A stretch of 64,000 bases of DNA from Luidia sarsii (taxonomy: Eukaryota > Echinodermata > Asteroidea > Paxillosida > Luidiidae), in NCBI GenBank assembly GCA_949987565.1, contig OX465112.1:310001-374000 (forward strand), written 5' to 3'. The notes below the pieces were generated by a model. It was not told the DNA's origin. It did not search any database and saw only the letters and a program-made list of their open reading frames with translations. How positions within the stretch are numbered: position 1 is the first letter of the stretch; each line of letters starts with the position of its first letter. Shown piece by piece: positions 21,301 through 34,957 of this stretch. The translations under genes were made by a program, and so were the position numbers.

Positions 21301-24300
21301 TCTGAGCGACAATCACACCTCTGTGCATTGTTTACACACGCTGTATCAGTGTATGTTTATGCAATATTAAATAAATGAGCATTTTGGAAGGAAGTGGCTG
21401 TGACACCAAGTGCTGTACGTGGAATACCAGGATGCTGATGTCATCACGGGACAGCACTTCTTGATAACGACACGGTGGGGTTTTGTTTACTATTGAAAAT
21501 TGTTTTATTGAAGTTAATACAAAAACTGTTGCAAACTGCTCACAGACTAAAATGACCTGCAATACATAAATCTCAAAACTTAGAGGGCCTGATGTTTCAA
21601 TCCTAGCAGGACCTTTCTCAGAGGCAAAGTGACAAAGACATACACAGACAGTCAGGGGAAGGAAAGCCCTGACACACATGACAGAGGAAGGACAAAAGGT
21701 GTCAGGGCTTTCTTTCCCCTGACTGTCTGTGTATGTCTTTGTCACTTTGCCTTCGAGAAAGGTCCTGCTTGGATCGAAACATCAGGCCCTCTAAGTTTTG
21801 AGAAAATAGTTTTAGAGCAACACTTTCATCAGCAACCGTTTTGTGCATTAGATTAAAGTCCAGTAGAAATGTCATGTTAAAACCCCTACACAACATTAGT
21901 AAGATCGAAAAACAGATTTATGTTCACAGATTTACAGTTTGAAGATGGTTTTGGTAGAATAAAACCTCGCACTGACATATTCCTGCCTAAAATGCTATAG
22001 TTTTGAAGAAAAGAGTAAAAGAAATTATTTAGGCCTACGTCTCACCCCCTAGATCTAAAACAATTTCTTTTATTTTGTAAAGGGCCTCAGTATTGATACA
22101 TTATTTTTTTTTGAGGGAGGAGGTGTTGTGCTCTTTCACAGTGCACTGAACCTGTGTGATTTTGGTGGCAGTGATCCACACTTACAGGATAACGCGCTGT
22201 TGTGCTACATGAGAAGATTTCAGCACTCTGGAGGCGATGCTTCAGGTTTTCAAAGGGGCGGGGTGCAAAACAGTTGACTACAATCGCTTCATGTTTGTGC
22301 TCTTTTTGTACACTCGCCCACAAGTTACTATTGATTGGAATCACACCCCCACAGTTGCCACATAGTTCAGACACACGCCCAGATAAGGCAACACATTGTG
22401 AATGTCACTTTCTACACACACAAAAATCACCCGTTATGTAGGCTACACTCATTTTTTTTTAAATTCAAACATACAGTGTGAGACAAATGTAGTTTTTGAA
22501 TGAATTCGCTGGAGAGGTGAGGGATCATTCGGGCTCAACTGAAGTTGTGTGTGTATGATGCTGTTTTTGATATTATTCACTGGTTGATTACATTCAGGCA
22601 TGTCCAGGGAAGGACAGGTATTATGAGGCTTTTTGGAGGGTTGTTTGTTTTCAAGCGTGGGTTGGCTCATACGTGTTTCGCTCGAATGAAAGTCTCCCGA
22701 CCGTTTTCGGCTTCGCAGGCTCTTTTGTGTGCACCAGCATTCCATCAGTGTCAGATCCACTCCCATGCCCATTGCCCATTACTCTTGCCTTTGACCATTG
22801 CAACATGTTTATGTGCACTCGCCCACGTCTACAAATGGCAGGGCGACATCAATCCCGTCACAGTCACGTTTTGTGTGTGTGTCCCAAAGATGGAGTAATG
22901 GCATTGTGTCCCTGGGAGCCACAAATTCAGGGTTTTCAGGGTACCAATGGAAGTACCGGTAACCTGTCTGAGTGGGTGGATACAGGTACTGTAGTTACTA
23001 GTGCGTAGATAAGACTTGAAGGTTTGCATGGTGGAAAAACTTAGTGGAAGGTTTTATGGTGACACCTCTCTTCTCTTTCAAGAGGTATGGCTCTGAAAAG
23101 AGCCGGTAACTCGACGCTTACACACTACCTGAAACGTTGAGTTTCAGAGCCACACTCCTTCTTGAAACAGAAGAGATGTACATGGTGTGACTGCAAATCT
23201 TCCATACTACTATTACTAGTACATAGTCGAGCAAGCAGAATGTAACTGTTCACAGAGACTTCACGGCAATTGTGATTTTTGGGGGCATCCGGTAAAGCAC
23301 TGACAGAACTACATAGTACTCTACCTGAGCCATCTCGCTGTCATGAATACTTACATGAGTTTGAATTGTTTTTTGATACTTAGCAAACAAGGTTCATCTA
23401 TTTATTATTGTACTTTGTGAACATGTTTATACACATACATATTGTTTGATACATGAATGTGGCGGGGGCGGGGGGGGGGGGGGGGGCAGGGCGGGGGACT
23501 ACTATTGACCTGCTTTTCAACCCTCAAATACCGCCTTCTTCTGTTTCGATGAAAAGTCAGGAGACCCCATCAAATCTAAAACCAGTGGTTTGAAAAGCTC
23601 TGGCCGCACAGATTGTGTATTATCAGTGGCACAAGAATAGTCTATACACATTACTAGTATGCAGTACTGATCGTAGAGGTGAACTGTCTGGTGACTGGTC
23701 TATGTACAGCATGCATGGTTGCTTCAAACCACAGGTTGGTTTCCTAGTCTAGCAAATAGAGGGAGTTGAGGTTTTGCGGGGGCATACTGTATTATGTAGC
23801 AACTGTAAAGTTCAACTTGAAATAACTTAAAGTCAACTAGAGGTCTCAAACTGCTCCACTTGATGAAAGAATTTGGTCAATGTTGCTCACTGACTTAAAG
23901 GTATTTAGGGTACACTTTGTTTGTCAACAAAGAATCCATTACTGGACTGGTGCATACTTTGTCAAACTCAGCGATGCACATGTGTATATAAAATAACAAA
24001 CCTGCAAGTTTTGGCTTAATCTGTCAACCATGTCATGAGAAAACCATGGAAACAAAATTAAATATTAAGTATTTTCAGACATAGAGGGCAGCATTTGTAA
24101 AGGGAACTCTTTGATCGCTCCACAGAATGATCATTGCAAGTTCAACATATTTCCTCTTTTCTTGAAAACGGCAATTTTTTTAATGCTAAAATTTCACTGA
24201 ATGTTTGATTACCATTACAAACTTCCTGAATAGTAAGTAATTTCTCAAATTTTGGATGTCTGGAAAATGGGCACCCGCCCTTTAAATGATCAAAATGCAA

Positions 24301-27300
24301 ATATAAAAAACATTTTAAAACGGAACCTACTAGGCTCAAATTATTAGAAGCTCTTATTTTTGGTCTTTTGTAGTTGATTTTATTCATTTTTCAGATCTGT
24401 AAAAAAGACTGTTCATAAACTCGGTACAATTTCACAAAGGGAACATTCCTAAGAAAGGAGGAAAAAACAAGGTGATAAAGACTTGATATTTTTGGTCCTT
24501 TATCAGGAGTGTGGACCTGTCGGTGCAAGTTACACCTGTGGGGGTGGGGGAACATGGGGATGATTTATTTTTGGGCAGTATCAGGATGTACCAGGAGTAG
24601 GAAATGTAGCAAACATTCCCTCCCCATCACCAGTCCCTAAATGGCCATCACCCACACACAAAAATGTCTGCAAAGGTCAAGGGTTGGGGTGGAATTTTAT
24701 TTATTTATTTATTTCATTTAACTTTTTTGTTGGGGGGATGTTGCCACTCAAAGAAAACCCAGAAAGTATTGCATTTCCCTCCCTTTCAAGTATGTACATA
24801 AGTACATGTACATAACTCATTCATCAGGGCCAATAACATGAGAATTGTTCCATACCCATGAATGCCATGATACATGCCCAGTCTAAATCCTCCGCAGCAA
24901 ATACAGACCTTTTTTATCAAAGCCATTTTTTCTTCTAATTTATGAGCTTGACAACTTACATAAATCAAGGCACATGCATACCTACTGTACAGACAACATA
25001 CATATGATGTGTAGGCCTTAAGATAGCAATTTCTGACTGACATGTAACAACTTAAGTACTGTAGCACTTACAGATGTCCAAGTTAAAATAATAAACAAAT
25101 AAATCAAAAGTTGGCGGGCCTAAAGTTTTGATCCTACCTTGCAGGACCTTTCCCAAAGGCAAATTGACAAGGACATACACGGACAGTCAGGGGAAGGAAA
25201 GCCCTGACACACATGACAGAGGAAGGACAAAAGGGAAGGGAGTGGGATGCAGATGTACACCAAGGGAGGGAGTACAAGGGAGGGAGTACATGTGCATCCC
25301 ACTCCCTTCCCTTTTGTCCTTCCTCTGTCATGTGTGTCAGGGCTTTCCTTCCCCGGACTGTCTGTGTATGTCCTTGTCACTTTGCCTATGAGAAAGGTCC
25401 TGCTAGGATCGAAACATCAGGCCCTCTAATGTTTGAGATTTATATATTGCAGCCTTTCAGGCCACTTTAGTCAGTGAGCTGTTTGCAACAGATTTTGTAT
25501 TAGCCTAAAATTTTAAAAGAGTGCTTGAAAAGTCTTGTGAACCACCCAAACTTTACAGCTCCTTGACGTACTAATACCTCACTCATCTTGAAGTTGTTGG
25601 ACTCAGCACATGAATCATTTACGTTTAGCCCCCACGGCCCCCTGAAAAATTCAACCTTGTAGTGTGAGAAGCCTGACTTTTCCTATTCAAAGTGCTGTTT
25701 TTTGTGTTCAGCACATTTGTATGGGCAAGCACAAATTGGGTCTTTGGAATAGTGTTCGGGTCTGTCCCCCTCCCCCTCCCATAACTAGCAGACCAAAATG
25801 CAGCGAGGCACGTTCATCTGCGGTGGGATTTCTCAATTTCCTCATTCAATGAGACGGTTGTGCCTGTATGCACACACACACACACCCACACATAGACAGA
25901 CAGACAAGGCAACTGATACATGTACATGTCATATGTTCCACTGCGTGCCAATATAAAGGAAGTAATCTGTGTCTAGTCCTGATGGTATTGTCAGCGGCAT
26001 TCCATTTTCCCCCTTTCATTCAGCCCTGGGAGAGGGGTGGAGTTCAATTGAAAAAAGAAAAATGCTTGACTTGAGTTTTATATCTGTAGTCCATAGAAAC
26101 CAGTGTCAACAAAACAAGTGGAAAGTGGCAATGAACCAAAACAGAGGAATGTAACAGAATCTGTGGACAAGTTTAAGCTTGTCTGAACTGATTTTTGATG
26201 GATACACCCGAAGGGATTTTCATTTTGATTGTAGATACCACGTAAGAAACAGGGTTTGTTTCTTGGCTTGTTTGTTAATAGTGCTGTGCGGCATTTTTGT
26301 TGGGTTTTTTTTTGTTAAAGGAAAGAATCCTGAAGCGATTTGTGCCCAAACCCAGGTACGCCTTTGTCTGATAGGCAAGCTGGGCCTACCTTCTTCTGGT
26401 CCCGTTGATACCTTGCTGTGTCAGGATCACAATGGGAAGATCATTAGACTGTCTAACTGGAAACCCTTTTTTCAGAAACCATTGGAAAGTGTTGCCCTGT
26501 GCTATGTCACATGAAAACATATTATTCTTCTCATGTGACATAATAACAACTTAAAGGTAGGGTACACCATTAGCAATGTGCATAATTTCCGGACATTCCA
26601 CATTTGAGAAATTACTTACCGTACATTTACAATACATGTACCTTCTCATCAGGAAGTTTGTGATGGTATCATATATTCCGGGAAATTGTAGCACTTGAAA
26701 AGCAAATAATTTGTTTGCAAATAATTATGTTTGTTTTCGGGGGTGTGATCCCTGGAGATACAGTATATGGCAGTTAATGGTTGAATTGCTTCTGACTGGC
26801 GCCGCCACCCCTGCAAAGACTAGATAACTATTTGGGAGGCCAACCATCTATCAGGGCTGGATAGCTCAGATGGAACTTGGAAGAGCACTGGTACATTAGT
26901 CCAGAGGTCTCGGGTTCAAGTCCCGGACTTCCGGTCCAGCCAAAAGCAAATCTGCCATTTTTGTGAATAGAGGAAAATTGTGTCATTTTCAAGATCGCTC
27001 CTTTGTGATTCCACTTTGCCAACCTTTGAGCCTTAACTGGTTGAGTAGTAATGCAGTCAGTGAGCTCAGAGGTTGAGTGTCAAAAAACTTAACCATATAC
27101 AATGTACAATGTATGGAGCTCACGGTATACAGGCGGCCTGTCTTATCAGTCTTAGGAGGACATTTTTGCCTTTTATCAATTTTCATTCTGCCTTTAATAT
27201 GAGGTCTTGCTAGGATTGAAACATCGGGCCCTCTATAGATGTCTAATACCTGATTGAGATTTGCATTTGGGACATTTAAATCAGTTAGCATCATTTTGGT

Positions 27301-30300
27301 ATGCCACATACTATAAGTCTAGAGCAAAGATCCTATAGGGCACGAAGCGCGCAAGGTATCTAGCTACACTTGCGAGATAGCTAGCTACACTTGCTAGATC
27401 ATACGCATCCGGATGAAGTATGCACTGGACTCCATTTTAGTAAGCAAAGTCGCACGTATTCTCTCCATTTGGTGGTCACATCACATTAAAAGTTATCACA
27501 TTCTGTTCACGGATCCGAAGTTGTATCTTTGATACTGTTTGTGACTCTCCCGCTGCATTTCCGGAGCACCGAAAGCAAACGACAGATTCCATTGCTTACT
27601 AAAATGGCGTCTAGTGCGTCCTTCACCTTTTGCTCGGAGTAATCCATCTTGCGCGCTATAAGGTAATGTGGACTCAGTGAATGGTACGTCTCCCCAGCTA
27701 CCTGGGGTGCAACATTAGTGCATGTGTCATTCCCATTAGACCAAGTATTGCTCATTAGAACTCTTACAGTGCACCCCAGAAATCTTGGATAGGAGGGACC
27801 AGACCAATACTGAGGTTCATTCACCCCCTGTGAATGGTCCAGGTACAATCATTGTTGACATTGGTTTATTTGGAGGGTGGGAGGGACTCCTTGGAGGGGG
27901 AGGTGGGGGCATGCTATAGAGTTGTTAAGGAATGGTTTGTAACCACAACAAACACTGGTGTTGTGGTCATACATGTATGTTCAAGTTCACCTAGGCTGAG
28001 TTCATCAGAATGTGCTGTGAATAACTGTTTCGTGTATATTTCAGGATCCTTTGCCACATAATAGGATGTGGGTACAGCACCCAAAAAGCAAGAAATCTGA
28101 TAATCTGGCGGCTGTGCATTTTTTTGGTTTAAGGTCAAGCATTTTTGAACTGGTGTAAACACCAGTTCAAGCAGAAATGAAATGGCTCGACGTCATAATG
28201 ACCCAGTTCTATTCCAGTTGGGTCTACATGATTATGTTTGGCAGGAAGTTCAGACTGTGGGTAGATTGCTGGCAATAGAGTCAGTGGGTGGATTGGAGTG
28301 TGGACACTTCTCTGAACCACAGAACTGATTCTGTGGAGAGGGTCAGACCACAGGAACCAATGCCAAGTGTCCATAGCAGACTGATACATCGTTGAATCTG
28401 CCGTACAGTGGGACTTGTAACATCTTTGGGTTTAGGGGTCATCTTTGGTCAAGTTACCTTGCCTGATGGCTGTACCTTCCATCAACCACTTTGTACCCAG
28501 CCAGTGAACCCACCTTTTGTTTTTCTTATTTATATGCTATTTTAAAATCTCACCGTAACAATTGGGAACAATAATACCGGTGATATAAATCAATAAGAGT
28601 ACACTGTGTGCAAAGGTGAGTCTAACCTGGCACTGTGTACGTGGCTTTTGTCATACCACATGCTGTCATGTTTTAGGCTGAAAAGAATCTTTGTTAAAAA
28701 CTTAGACAATAGTGGTGCCTGGATTCGGAGGGCCCGTGTGCTTAGCAACGCTAGCACTCCAAAATCAGAGGTCCTGATGGGAATTGCTTAATATACACGT
28801 TGAGGCACACAATGTTTTGCACACATATTTCTTCAACCTCTAAATCAGATGTGGAGCTCACATCGTCAACATTTTCACAAAACTGGCGAGTTTGTTCACA
28901 CAGAAGAGAATAATAGTAAGCAGTTTGCAATATTTTTGCATTTACTCTTAAGTAATGATAAACTGACAATTATTATAACCCACAAAGGAGGACTTCCCCT
29001 CAAAACTCTTCAGCGAAAAAGAGTTCACACTCTGTCAAGTCAGTAAATCTCTTTATCTCATGCTCAGCAAGCTGAAATTGGAAATTGGGTATTGATGTGG
29101 CATCAGTCCAGTGGAAGTAGTGGCAGTAAACAAAGTGAACATGCTGGATTGCATTTCAGTCAGAGAAAAGTGTCTTTGAAAAACTTGAACCCTCGGGTTT
29201 GAGCGGAATTCCTGTATAGGTATTTGATGTGATAGCAGTGGAAGTCCTAACATCCACCAGGAGGAAGTCTAACCACAAATTTCCTTCCAACGAAGGTATG
29301 AGACATACGTAGGGGAAGTCCATTTTTCATGTAAAATGGTATATTTTGAACAGTAAAACGGTGAATATCAAACCTTGAAAACCAATTATCAAAGTACATG
29401 TAGTGCCTTTCCTGACTAACAGGAACCTGTTTCAGTGTGAAGATTTTGATCTGACAAGCTGTTTGAAGGACAAACTATGAACACCAACTTTTTGGAAACT
29501 ACCAAGTTCAACCCAGCATGATGCAATCACCGCTGGAATTTGGGCTGAGCGCTTGCTATGGCAACCAAGGAGTGTTGCCAATACCAACTGATGAATGGAA
29601 ATGATGCATGCTGATTGGATTGATTTTTTTTGGGGGGGGGGAGGGGAGGGGAGGGGAGAGGAGGGGAGGGGGAATGGGGGCTATTGGGTGGTGCAAGGAT
29701 AATTGAAATGGATTAATTAATTTGAGGTTTTCATTTCATGGAAATATTGTCTTGACTCAGGCGCTTCATGGCCGGAACAGAAAGGGAAGGGGTGTGTGTG
29801 GGAAGATAGATACATTTACATACATGCAATGCAGTATTCTTCAGAATACTACAGGCATGATGTACACAGGTGTGTACAGTAGTACGTAGGTGCTCAGTGA
29901 ATTGGAAGTTGAGCTGCGTTCATATTTTGTTTTAGTTTCCTCCAGTACTTGTAATTCTAGCCCCCTCCCTTCCCTCCTTGCACTTATTGAGGAATTGAAG
30001 GGTAACAGATCCCTTAGTCTTGTACTTTGTGGAATCGGTGCCTCTGTTCAGGTAAACTGAACTCAATGTTGAGTTACTGGCTCTTCTCAGAGTCATACTC
30101 CCCGAAAGAGATGACTTATATGATGCCACTGCAAACTTGTCCATGTACCATAACTGAGTTCAACACTGGGTTTGGATGGGAAAGGTGATACGGTGTTAGT
30201 CTAAACTATTGGAATACCGTATGATTAAATGTGAAGTTATCCCAGAGAGGTACTTGAAATGACAATGTATTGTTTTCACTAAGAGGCCGTAATGGTGGTA

Positions 30301-33300
30301 CATAGCCCCCCAAACTAGTTAGGCCCATAGCAACCTTGTTGTAACTTGTAAACAATGTTGTTGTAATAAAACACATGAGTACAGTAGGCTGTGTCTCCAA
30401 ACCCAATGCTCCTGACATGATGGAGATGTTCACAAGAGTTTCCCTCCTTATTACATGCAGTTGCCTCGTAGTTTGAAAAAGAGAGGAGCATTTCCAAGTC
30501 AAATGTGTGGATATCTATTTAAAATATATATGATTGTCCATCTCAGCTCAGTGTCTCATTTTGAGATCCAGTCCATTGGGGTCGGGTAGATACCTGTATG
30601 ACTCCAAACTCATCTGGCTGCGGAGAGATAGACCTTGGCGACTGTGTGCAGTGAATTGTTTGCATACAGACTTTGAAATCTGTTCTTTATCCAGCCTGGT
30701 GGCTTTTTGTCAAGAGGGCATGAGTGCTGTGTCTGTTCTTGCCCAAGAGGTTTAGTGGCCGGTTAAGCACCAAAAATAAAGGACCATCTTTCTTCTCCCT
30801 CCCCCCCTTCTTGCACTCCTCTGTTTGCTGATCCCCAATTACAACCTCCAATCTTGATCGGCCCTTTCTTCCCCTCTTCACTTGGGCAGCCTTCAGGACA
30901 CTTGTAATCTCTGATTTGGGCTTTGTCCGTCCCTTTGTGAAGCGTTGTGAAGTCTTAGATAGGCACAAGGGAGCCGAGTGTTCACATCTCTTTGCACTCC
31001 CTGTCTTAAGTGGACCTCTCTTTTTTTTTTTCAAAGTGTGATTTTTTTTTTCATTGGGGGACAAATTGGTTTCGTTTTTCTGGCCAACAACGGGATTGTG
31101 TGTTTCTAAGTTGCAACCACAAAAATGCACTTTGTGCAAATACGTTGCATGCTTCCTTCTTCCTTTTTTTCATACTTTACTTCTTTTTTCTTTCTTTTTT
31201 ATTCTTTTTGATTCTTATCCCTTTCACCTTTCAATTTAGTCTTTTCCTTAAGGTTTCCCTTTCTGTTCCTTTCTTGTCCCCTTTCTGCTTTCCAAGGGGG
31301 TGGTATCAAAGCTCCTTTTCACCCTCAAGACTGATTTAGCCGAACAAATAAAGGAAACGCTGACTGGCAACTTTTTAAACATTTAAACAAAATGGCCAAG
31401 AAAACTTTGACTGGATCGGGATATGAACCCGAGACCGCTGGTTTTGTGTACCAGTGCTCTTACCATTTCAGCTATTTTTTCCAGCCCTTCAATGATGCCC
31501 TTCCTAAATAATCTTTACCAGGTTGGTGGGCAGGGGGGGGGGTTGGCAGAACCAGAGGCAATTCAACCATTAACTGTCATATAATATATGATCTACAGGG
31601 ATCAAGCCCCCCCTCTCATTCAGATGTAACAACCAATTGTTGTAAACCTGGCTACAGCATCTCGGGGATCACAAAAAATGGACGCAGGTTTTTCAATGTC
31701 AAACTAAGAAAGGGAAAAGTGACTGGGAACTATTGAAACCTCTTTGAAAAATGGCAAAGGAAACTTGACTGGTGTAGTCCAAGTTTACTTTGCCATTTTG
31801 TTTCTAAAAAAGATTGTTCGGGGGGGGGGGGGAGTGAGGGGATCCTAACATGCCTTATTAGGCCTAAGTCGAGTCTTAGATCTGCAGTTTACATTGTATT
31901 AAAACCATGTTGGTAATGCTGTACCAAATATTAAAACAAACAGGAAATGCTGTAAAGAAAATCCTTTCTTTTTTAACTTGCAGTTCTAGCTGATGCAAAT
32001 TTTCCATCCTGTTCAGTAAGTGCGGCAGGACCAAGGCAGATAAGAGCGGATGGTAGGTGTAGAATCTTGAAATATATTCTTTTTGACATTGCCTTATTGA
32101 ATTAGACAAACTAATGTGAGCCTTTTACCATTTTGACTAAAAAATTCTACTCTCAGCTATTCCACATTTTTTTAAAATGATTCAGTCTTGCATTGTGTCA
32201 TTGTGTCGTTGTGGCATTGTGTCATTGTGTCATTGTGTCATTGACATCTTGACGAAGAATGGCAGTCTGCAGCCTAAATGTCACTACCTCCCTGCTGACA
32301 TCATCGTGAGCCTGTGTACAGCTTATCCTTTCCTCATCTTCCCTGATGAACAACCTCCTTTCTAGTAGATGCATTCCTTTGTTGGGTTGAATTAAGAAGT
32401 GTAGATACTAAGGACCTGTTCAGCAGGTTACAGCTTCAAGTAGTCCCAGATTGTGACACCCTGCTTACTGACATTAAATGACTAAATTACAAAGCTCCAA
32501 AAGATTAGAGTGCCTGAAGTTGTGACCCTAGGTAGCCTTTCTTCTGCCTCAGATAGATGTCCAGCCCAGCCAGGTGAAAAGGGGAGGGGGTTCACCGTGA
32601 ACTTGAAGAACATAATAAAAGTCAGATAAGATTTGAAGGTTTGCCTGGTGGAAATACCAAATGGAAGATTTGCTGTGACACCACATCTCTTTGGAGACAG
32701 AGTGTGGCTCTGAAAAGAGCCGGTAAGTTCGGTAACTCAACATTCCATGCAGTGTGTACTCTGCTCGTCTCCTAGGGAATAAAAGTCCATTGCATCAGCT
32801 GTTGTTCAGGTGTATTATCAATTGCTGGTATGCTAGACCACATACAGGATCACTTCCTTGGTTCTTGGTAAGTAAACCAGTGAACATGATCGTGTACCAC
32901 AGGGTCAAACATTCAAGGAATTGGTGCTGTAATACTGCTGTTAAACATGCACGCGTGCAGATAGTTCAGTTGTACGGCGCATGAGATAGACTTGTATAAT
33001 CCTCAACCTCTGCTGTTTTTTTTTTTCACTGAATAGGTCACGGAATACCTGAGCTCTTAGAAGCTATTTTGCAGTTGCTGCCTTTGGATGAGTTCGTGAC
33101 CTGTCCGGTTAGAAACACATTAATTAATTAAGTTATTAGCAAGACCCCAACCCCCTTCCTCCCCCCCAAAAAAATCCCAAATTTACTAGAAATGCAAGAA
33201 TCAACATGTAGAGGACCCAGTACCGATAATGAAATAAAAATAAAAAAAATTAAAGCTTGAATTTTTTTTTGACAAATTGGAGAGGGCCATGACCTAAGGG

Positions 33301-34890
33301 CTGGCTTGCTCAGGTAGTGAAGTAGTTTCTGTTATGAAAGCTCACGCACTCTTCCCAATGGGTGCTTTCACTTGATACTCAAGTCATTACCTCGATCATA
33401 GTAAAATGGTTGGGAACAAAAATCCCAGTCATTTTTTTCCTTCAAAACTCTTTTTTGGGGATACAATGATCATGATTATTGGCGGGATCGTGATTTGGAC
33501 TCCACTGTTACTTACTAGTTTGACTTAAAAAAGAAAAAAAAATCGCAATTATTTATCAAGCGTATGGTAAATGCTCCCCAGAAAAATATGTATGTTTTGA
33601 TCCCACAATGCAGCACTTACGCTGACAGGAAGTGCCGTGCTTGTATGTCTCCCTGCATGGGTCATCCTTTGACCACAATTGCTTACTACAATCGGGTCTG
33701 GATTTTTTTGCGGCACGATTTTTTGGCGTGTGTGAACGCAAGCAGAAAACCCCAGTTTTTGAATCTTGATTCAAATCGTGATAATTTGCACAGAGTGAAT
33801 AGCCCTACTACACATACATGTATGTGGATCTGTGCAGGAACATGAGCTGAATGATCCTAATTATAGTGCATGTTTTGATCGGCCATTGGTTCCCTTCATT
33901 CACATGGAGAGAGGTTACCCTGCAAACTAGCCTACCTAGTACCAGTTGAGAAAACGGATCTATTCTTGAGCTGAGGTTCACACTCCCGGTCATGCCTGAG
34001 TGTGGCAGAAATGTTGGACCCGGGCACGAAAAAAAGATCTAATCTGGCCTGGAGGACAGAGACCAAGCCCTTGTCAGGCAACACAAAGGTGCCCTGTGCC
34101 AAACAGCCTCTCCCCCTGGAGAGCCAAATCAAAGAGCAGAAAAAATTACAACTAAATGCTGACCTGGAGTTGATACCTTCCAAAAGCTCAGCTTCAAAAT
34201 GTTCACCAGGGGCATTAATGGGATTTGGTTTCACTTCAAGGAGAGCCTACATCATCCAGCACACCCCCCCCCCCCCTCATTTTTGGTTGGGGGTGTCTAG
34301 TTCTTCCCCCTTCTTTGTGTCAAGTGAAAGGGCCCTGATGTTTGTTCTCAAGTGTCTGGCCCACCCTGCCTACACTGCAGGTTTGGTGGCAGGCAGGTTC
34401 AAGGCAATTTCATCCATCAGCATGGTTCAACCCACCGAGCCCCCATGGTTCAGTGCAAGCCAAGGGACTGCAGCCAACTGTTGATTTGGCATGTGTCTCT
34501 CTCCCTCACTCTCTCCCGCTCTGTAACTCTGTCTCTGTCTCTCTCCCTCTCACTCTCCCTCTCTGTCACTCTCTCCCTCTCACTCTCCCTCTCTGTCACT
34601 ATGTCTCTGTCTCTCTCCCTCTCTGTCACTCTGTCTCTCTCCCTCTCTGTCACTGTCTCCCTATCCCCCTGTCTTTCTCCCCTCTCTGTATCTCCCCTGT
34701 ATCTGGCTCTGTCTCCAACTCTGTCTCTCTCCCATTCTTTTTCTGTTATGTATTCTCTCCATCTCTCTCTCCCTCCCTTTCTCTGTCTCCTTTATTCTGT
34801 CTTTCTCTGTCTCCATCTCTCTCCCCCTCTCTCTCTCCCTCTCTCTTTCCCTCTCTCCATCTCTCTCTCTCCCTCTCTGTTTTTTTTCTC

Positions 34891-34957
<67 letters not shown>

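Larger units (their letters stand above)
15380..31983 (+). other. FUOM intron 1 (16.6 kb)
   Basis: No exon of another gene is recognised. The intron holds an inverted-repeat element at 16130-16456, family A copies at 19456, 21511, 25103 and 27185, family C elements at 20848, 23898 and 26551, a family B element at 23000, the M3 element at 27332, and SINE copies at 26758 and 31390. Stretches between them (17.4-19.4, 22.0-22.9, 28.0-31.3 kb) are AT-rich and featureless to my reading. Confidence 0.7.
32053..33036 (+). other. FUOM intron 2
   Basis: 984 bp. It contains a CATTGTGTCA tandem run at about 32190-32245, a strongly diverged family A piece near 32457-32545, and the family B element at 32619-32780. 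Confidence 0.7.

Noticed and set aside
23000..23205. A replication-dependent histone gene 3' end
   Set aside because: No histone reading frame lies upstream on the minus strand, and the same block recurs at 32619 as a repeat.
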